A stretch of 64,000 nt of DNA from Sipunculus nudus (Eukaryota; Annelida; Sipuncula; Golfingiida; Sipunculidae): contig CM049320.1 of assembly GCA_026874595.1 (NCBI GenBank), positions 2,711,001 to 2,775,000 of the forward strand, given 5' to 3'. Shown piece by piece: positions 59,990 through 64,000 of this stretch (position 1 is its first letter; every line of letters starts with the position of its first letter). The position numbers and the translations under genes were made by a program. The notes beneath the pieces are model-generated. The model searched no databases. It was not told the origin of the DNA and saw only the letters and a program-made list of their open reading frames with translations.

Positions 59990-62270
59990 TCGGAAGTGAA
60001 ACACAGACGGACAGACAGAACATATTGTCGGTTTTCTATTAATGAAATGACTCTCAGGGACATTGCTGAGAATATGTGGCCCGTAGAATGTCATATGAGA
60101 CAAAAGAACAGGCAAGCAGGCAAAGCTGACAATAAAAGACGAACAGACAGACATACTGACTTTGTGAGACAAGATTGACACCAGATGACATAACCTGGTG
60201 ATTGAGAAGATTCAAAGGAAGAAAATGAGTTATAATTTATGTAATTTAGATTTATAGTTTTGGAGGTATGGCGAATTAATGATATACTTGGGAGGCTCGA
60301 CTGTAGCGCCCTCTAGCAGACATATTCCGAAGACGACAAATGCGTTTCGTATTATTAGTATATGACATGAGATGTCCCAGTTTCAAAAGGATTCCGTCAA
60401 AGCTGTGGCCTGTAGAATGCTATATGTAAGGCGTAAGAACCAGCAAGCAGGCGACTTTGAGGATAACGGACAAACAGATGGACACACTGACAAAGTGACA
60501 GAAGATTGAAACCATATGCCTTAATCAGGTTATGGAGAAGACTCAAAGGAAGAAAATAAGCTATAGATTATGTAACTGAGGCTTTGGGTGTAGAGATATG
60601 GCCAATACAATGGTATGTGTGTGAGGGTCGTGTGCAGCGCCCACTAGTGGCCATATCAGGAAAATGAAAAAATTATTTTTAGAAATTAGTGTAAGACATA
60701 AGATGTAACAGTTTCAAAAGGATTCCGTCAAAACTGTGGCCTATAGAATGCTATATGTGAGACGCAAGAACCAACAAGCAGGCGAATTTGAGGACAACTG
60801 ACAAACAGACGAAAACACTGACGAAGTGATTCAAGATTGAGTCCAGATGACTACTCCAGGTTATGGAGAAGACCCAAAGGAAGAAAAAAGCTACAGTTTA
60901 TGTTACTGAGGTTTATAGTTTTGGAGATATTGCCAAAGCATGATATGTTGGGAGAGGTTCGAGTTCAGCGCCCCCTAGCGGCCATATCCGGAAAATGAAA
61001 AATTGGTCTCGAGATATTAGTGTAAGACTTAAGATGTTATAGTTTCAAAAGGATTCTTTCAAAACTGTGGCCTGTAGAATGCTATATGTGAGACGCAAGA
61101 GCAAGCAGGCGAATTTGGGGACAACTGACAAACAGACAGACACACTGACAAAGTGTCACAAAAGTGTGACCAGATGACTACACTAGGTTATGGAGAAGAC
61201 CCAGAGGAAGAAAATAAGCTATAGTTTATGTAATTGAGGCTTATAATTTTGGAGATATGGCCAAAATATAATATGTTCGGGAGGTTCGCATCCAGCGCCC
61301 CCTAGCATTTTCAAAAAATGAAAAAACAATTACGAGATACTAGTGTAGGACTTATAATATGTCAGTTTCAAAAAGATTCCTGCAATAATGTGGCCTTTGG
61401 CGCAAGATGAATGAAATCTCGAAATATCTCTATTCACGAGATATTTAAAGAGATACTGCAAGACTTGTAATAAAATCTTGTAGTACTAGTTGAATGCTAC
61501 TTGATGCAAAAAACTAGATCATTCTAGCTTTAAAATTGACAAAGTTAGAAAAATAAGACCCCTTATTTTCGAATATCATGATTTTCCCCCAAAATTTGTA
61601 ACCATGGTTACGGCAAATTTGAATCAGCTACACACCAGATGACAGGCCTTAGAATGACAAATAAAATGAGCTATCGTTGAAGTAGATACGACTAATAGTC
61701 ACAAAGATATGAAGAAAAAACCGTTTTGAGAAGTTTTGATGACCTTGACCTTGACCTTTGTCCTATTTTGACCAAAAACAATAGGGCACCTATAAATTTA
61801 ATTCTCCATCATCTCTGAAAGTTTCAAGGTGATTGCTGCAAAATTGTGGCCTGTACTGTACTAAATGTCAGACAGAACATCAAGGCCGTTGTCAAAATTG
61901 ACAACAACAGAGGAACAGACAGACATACTGACAAGGTGACACAAAGTCAACAAAACTTGATCATACCATGATATGGGGAAAGGAAAGACGAACAAAATGA
62001 TCTTAGAATGAGGTTGATACGACCATTTTTGACTAAGTTATGAGGAAAATAAAATTTCGAGGTTTTTCGATGACCTTGACCTTAATCGTTGACCTATATT
62101 AACCAAAAACAATAGGGCACCTAGAAATTTTGTTTTCCATTATCCCTGTAAGTTTCAAGGTGATTGTGGCAAAATTGTGGCCAGGAGAGTGATGACAAAC
62201 AAACAGACAAACAGACAAACAGACAAACAGACATACGCAACTGACCAATATGCTTGCCGAAATCTTTATT
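59990..62270. repeat. Diverged ~330-bp tandem repeat, about 7 units
   Basis: The word GTGGCCTGTAGAATGCTATA or a variant recurs near 60077, 60408, 60737, 61069, 61848 and 62178, and GACCTTGACCTTGACC near 61740 and 62071, giving a period of about 330 bp. Each unit includes an 'acagacagacacactgac' stretch and a 'cagcgccccctag' word in the first half of the array. It follows the 34-bp satellite directly. Confidence 0.8.
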
Positions 62271-62699
62271 TCCGGCAAGCAATAAAATGCTACCGAGCCG
62301 TGTATTTACGGTCACCATCATAGACTGGTTGAGTCAGACCTTTTACCCTCCACTGGAGAAGCAACATGCAGGATATGACCAGAAGGTGTATCCTAAAAAA
62401 ATATAACACATTTGATTTTTAGTTTCACAGTTGAGATTAGTAGTCCCTGCTGTACCACAATTCCTAACAGGAAGAGATAAGTTTCTATCTGACGCCTGAA
62501 TATAGCTGCATGTTTAAGTTCCTAAAAATATTGGATAAATACAAGTCTTATTTCAATATTGCCTAATCTAAAAACAAATCGAGAGCAGGCAACTGAGACT
62601 GGCACTGAAAACTGTACAAATAAGAAATCATAAACACGATAAAAGCTGTTTTCTCTATGTTTTCAATACAAGCTGACTTATAACCCCATGGAAAAGGTC
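62271..62699. other. No recognisable gene
   Basis: Short flank between the 330-bp array and the LINE. No feature seen. Confidence 0.4.
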
Positions 62700-64000
62700 C
62701 TTAAATTTTCACCTTACAGATTTAAGGGTTCTAAATATTTTGGTTTGTACGCTTTACTTAACAAAACCGTTTGTGTTTTTCTTGGATTTAGTTTGATCCT
62801 CCAGGTGTTGCACCTGTTGCTTATTCGGTCGAGCTGGGCTTGGACTGCGTTGTGTGAATAGCAAATGTTGGAACCAGTGGCCCAGATGGCTATGTCGTCA
62901 GCATATTGTGAAACACTGACCATTTGTCCCGTCTTCGGAAGGTCGTTATCATACACGATAAAGAGTAAAGGGCTCAGCACTGAGCCCTGGGGAGTCCCAG
63001 CTTTAAGCTTAAGCTCCTCAGATTTTTTTTTACCTTTATGATTAACCATGAAGAGATTAATCTCACCAGTTTATGTGGCAGATGGGATCTCATAACTTTA
63101 ATGCGGAGACCATCGGACCATACTGCATCAAAAGCCTTTACTACGTCGAGAAATGTAGCTAAGGTGTGCTGTCTTCGTTTTATACCATACATAATGGCCT
63201 CACTGAGCCGGAAAATGTGATCAAACTTTGATCTCCCGGAGTGAAAGCCTGATTGGTCGTCATAAAAAAATGGGCCACCTAGCTCGTCCGGTCTAGTCTC
63301 TAAGAACATCGTAATTCGGTTTTTAAGGATTTTTTTAAAATAGCTTGCCCAGGCAGGGTAGCAAGCTGATAGGCCTCAAACTGTCGGTTGACAGTTGTCT
63401 TGACAGGTTTTGGGATCATGGTTACTAATGCCCTTTTCCATACAATGGGAAAATATCCCAATGAAATGCACAGCGTGTATAGGTTTGCAATTCTCCCTAG
63501 ACAGGGGTCTGACATTTTCTCTAGTGTTTTGTAAGCAAGTTTATCCAGACCAGGGGCTGATTTGCCTTTGGATTTGGCGAGAGATTAATCTAGAGGATTA
63601 AACAATGTTTCATTTCATCAATTATTTGTTTAGCTGTTTTTAAGAAATCAGTCTTGAAGTCAGGGTGTGTCGGGGTTTTGTGTATTTGCTTTAAAGAATT
63701 CGCAAACAGATCTGCACGACACTTTGCTGTAGCAGCAACTGTGCCGTCAGGACGTATTAGGGGTTTAGCCTGTCCTGTATTTGGGTTTAATTTAGAGTTA
63801 GCAAAACGTTTGAATTGTTTCCAGAATTCACCGGATCTAGACTTTAAATATAATCTGACCATTGATATCGTTTTTGCGCCAAGATAGCTCGATCTACTAA
63901 CCTATTTACTCTATTAAACAAAGCTTTGGCCTCCGTGGTACGAGTGCGTTGTTGGTAGCGCCTGACTCGTCGCCTTTTATTTCTGGGGTGAAGTTCCACC
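62700..64000 (-). pseudogene. Jockey/CR1-like LINE reverse transcriptase fragment, extends past the right edge
   Basis: Minus-strand reading begins outside the window with RVRRYQQRTRTTEAKALFNR, then FWKQFKRFANSKLNPNTG and RPDGTVAATAKCRADLFANS. RT motifs follow: SKGKSAPGLDKLAYKTLEK, WKRALVTMIPKPVK, YDDQSGFHSGRSKFDHIFR, LATFLDVVKAFDAVWSDG (first catalytic Asp), LKAGTPQGSVLSPLLF and VSQYADDIAIWATG (catalytic pair), then INPRKTQ-like LNPRKTQTVL. It ends near 62714. At least three frame changes make it non-functional here. A 5' portion with endonuclease may lie to the right. Confidence 0.85.

Overview
This window is animal nuclear DNA, AT-rich outside the transposons, and I read it as a marine invertebrate, probably a lophotrochozoan and perhaps a mollusc. 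The evidence is a spliced caspase gene with GT-AG introns, a leucine-rich-repeat/Ig receptor, several families of animal retroelements, and the dense (AT)n, poly-G/C and 'TGACCTTTGACC' repeats common in such genomes. No species can be named from sequence alone. Nothing bacterial or phage-like is present.

Only two host genes look functional. At the left edge (2-1123, +) is the 3' end of a leucine-rich-repeat, Ig-domain, single-pass membrane protein. At 11998-17158 (+) is a complete eight-exon gene whose splicing gives a 398-residue CARD-caspase of initiator type. It keeps the catalytic His/Cys pair and the S1-pocket residues but carries an unusual QACMG active site. Two broken copies of an unrecognised small secreted-protein family lie far apart, at 24590-25106 (-) and 56702-57194 (+).

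Most of the rest is transposable-element debris, much of it nested. (1) 25.8-26.5 kb: a very short LTR element (TRIM-like) with 146-156 bp LTRs, a primer-binding site, a polypurine tract and tRNA-like A/B boxes inside each LTR. (2) 26.5-31.7 kb: a minus-strand Jockey-like LINE whose first ORF is split by a second, plus-strand LINE. (3) 32.2-38.7 kb: a Penelope-type terminal fragment with a hammerhead ribozyme motif, a solo LTR, and a degenerate Ty3/gypsy element with the order gag-integrase-RT-RNase H (Gmr1-like), itself interrupted by a hAT-type MITE. (4) 51.2-52.2 kb: an L1/Tx1-like fragment. (5) 53.1-56.0 kb: a nearly full-length Penelope-like element with a GIY-YIG domain and a second hammerhead ribozyme. 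(6) 62.7-64.0 kb: another LINE running off the right edge.

Tandem repeats make up the remainder: a 48-bp array with a four-unit higher order (8.1-8.8 kb), a roughly 280-bp array built on the palindrome GGTGGCGCCACC (46.4-48.2 kb), a 34-bp palindromic satellite (59.1-59.9 kb) and a diverged roughly 330-bp array (60.0-62.3 kb). The most noteworthy items are the two hammerhead motifs, the TRIM with tRNA-like promoter boxes in its LTRs, the permuted retroelement gene order, the atypical caspase, and the unknown paralogous pseudogene pair.
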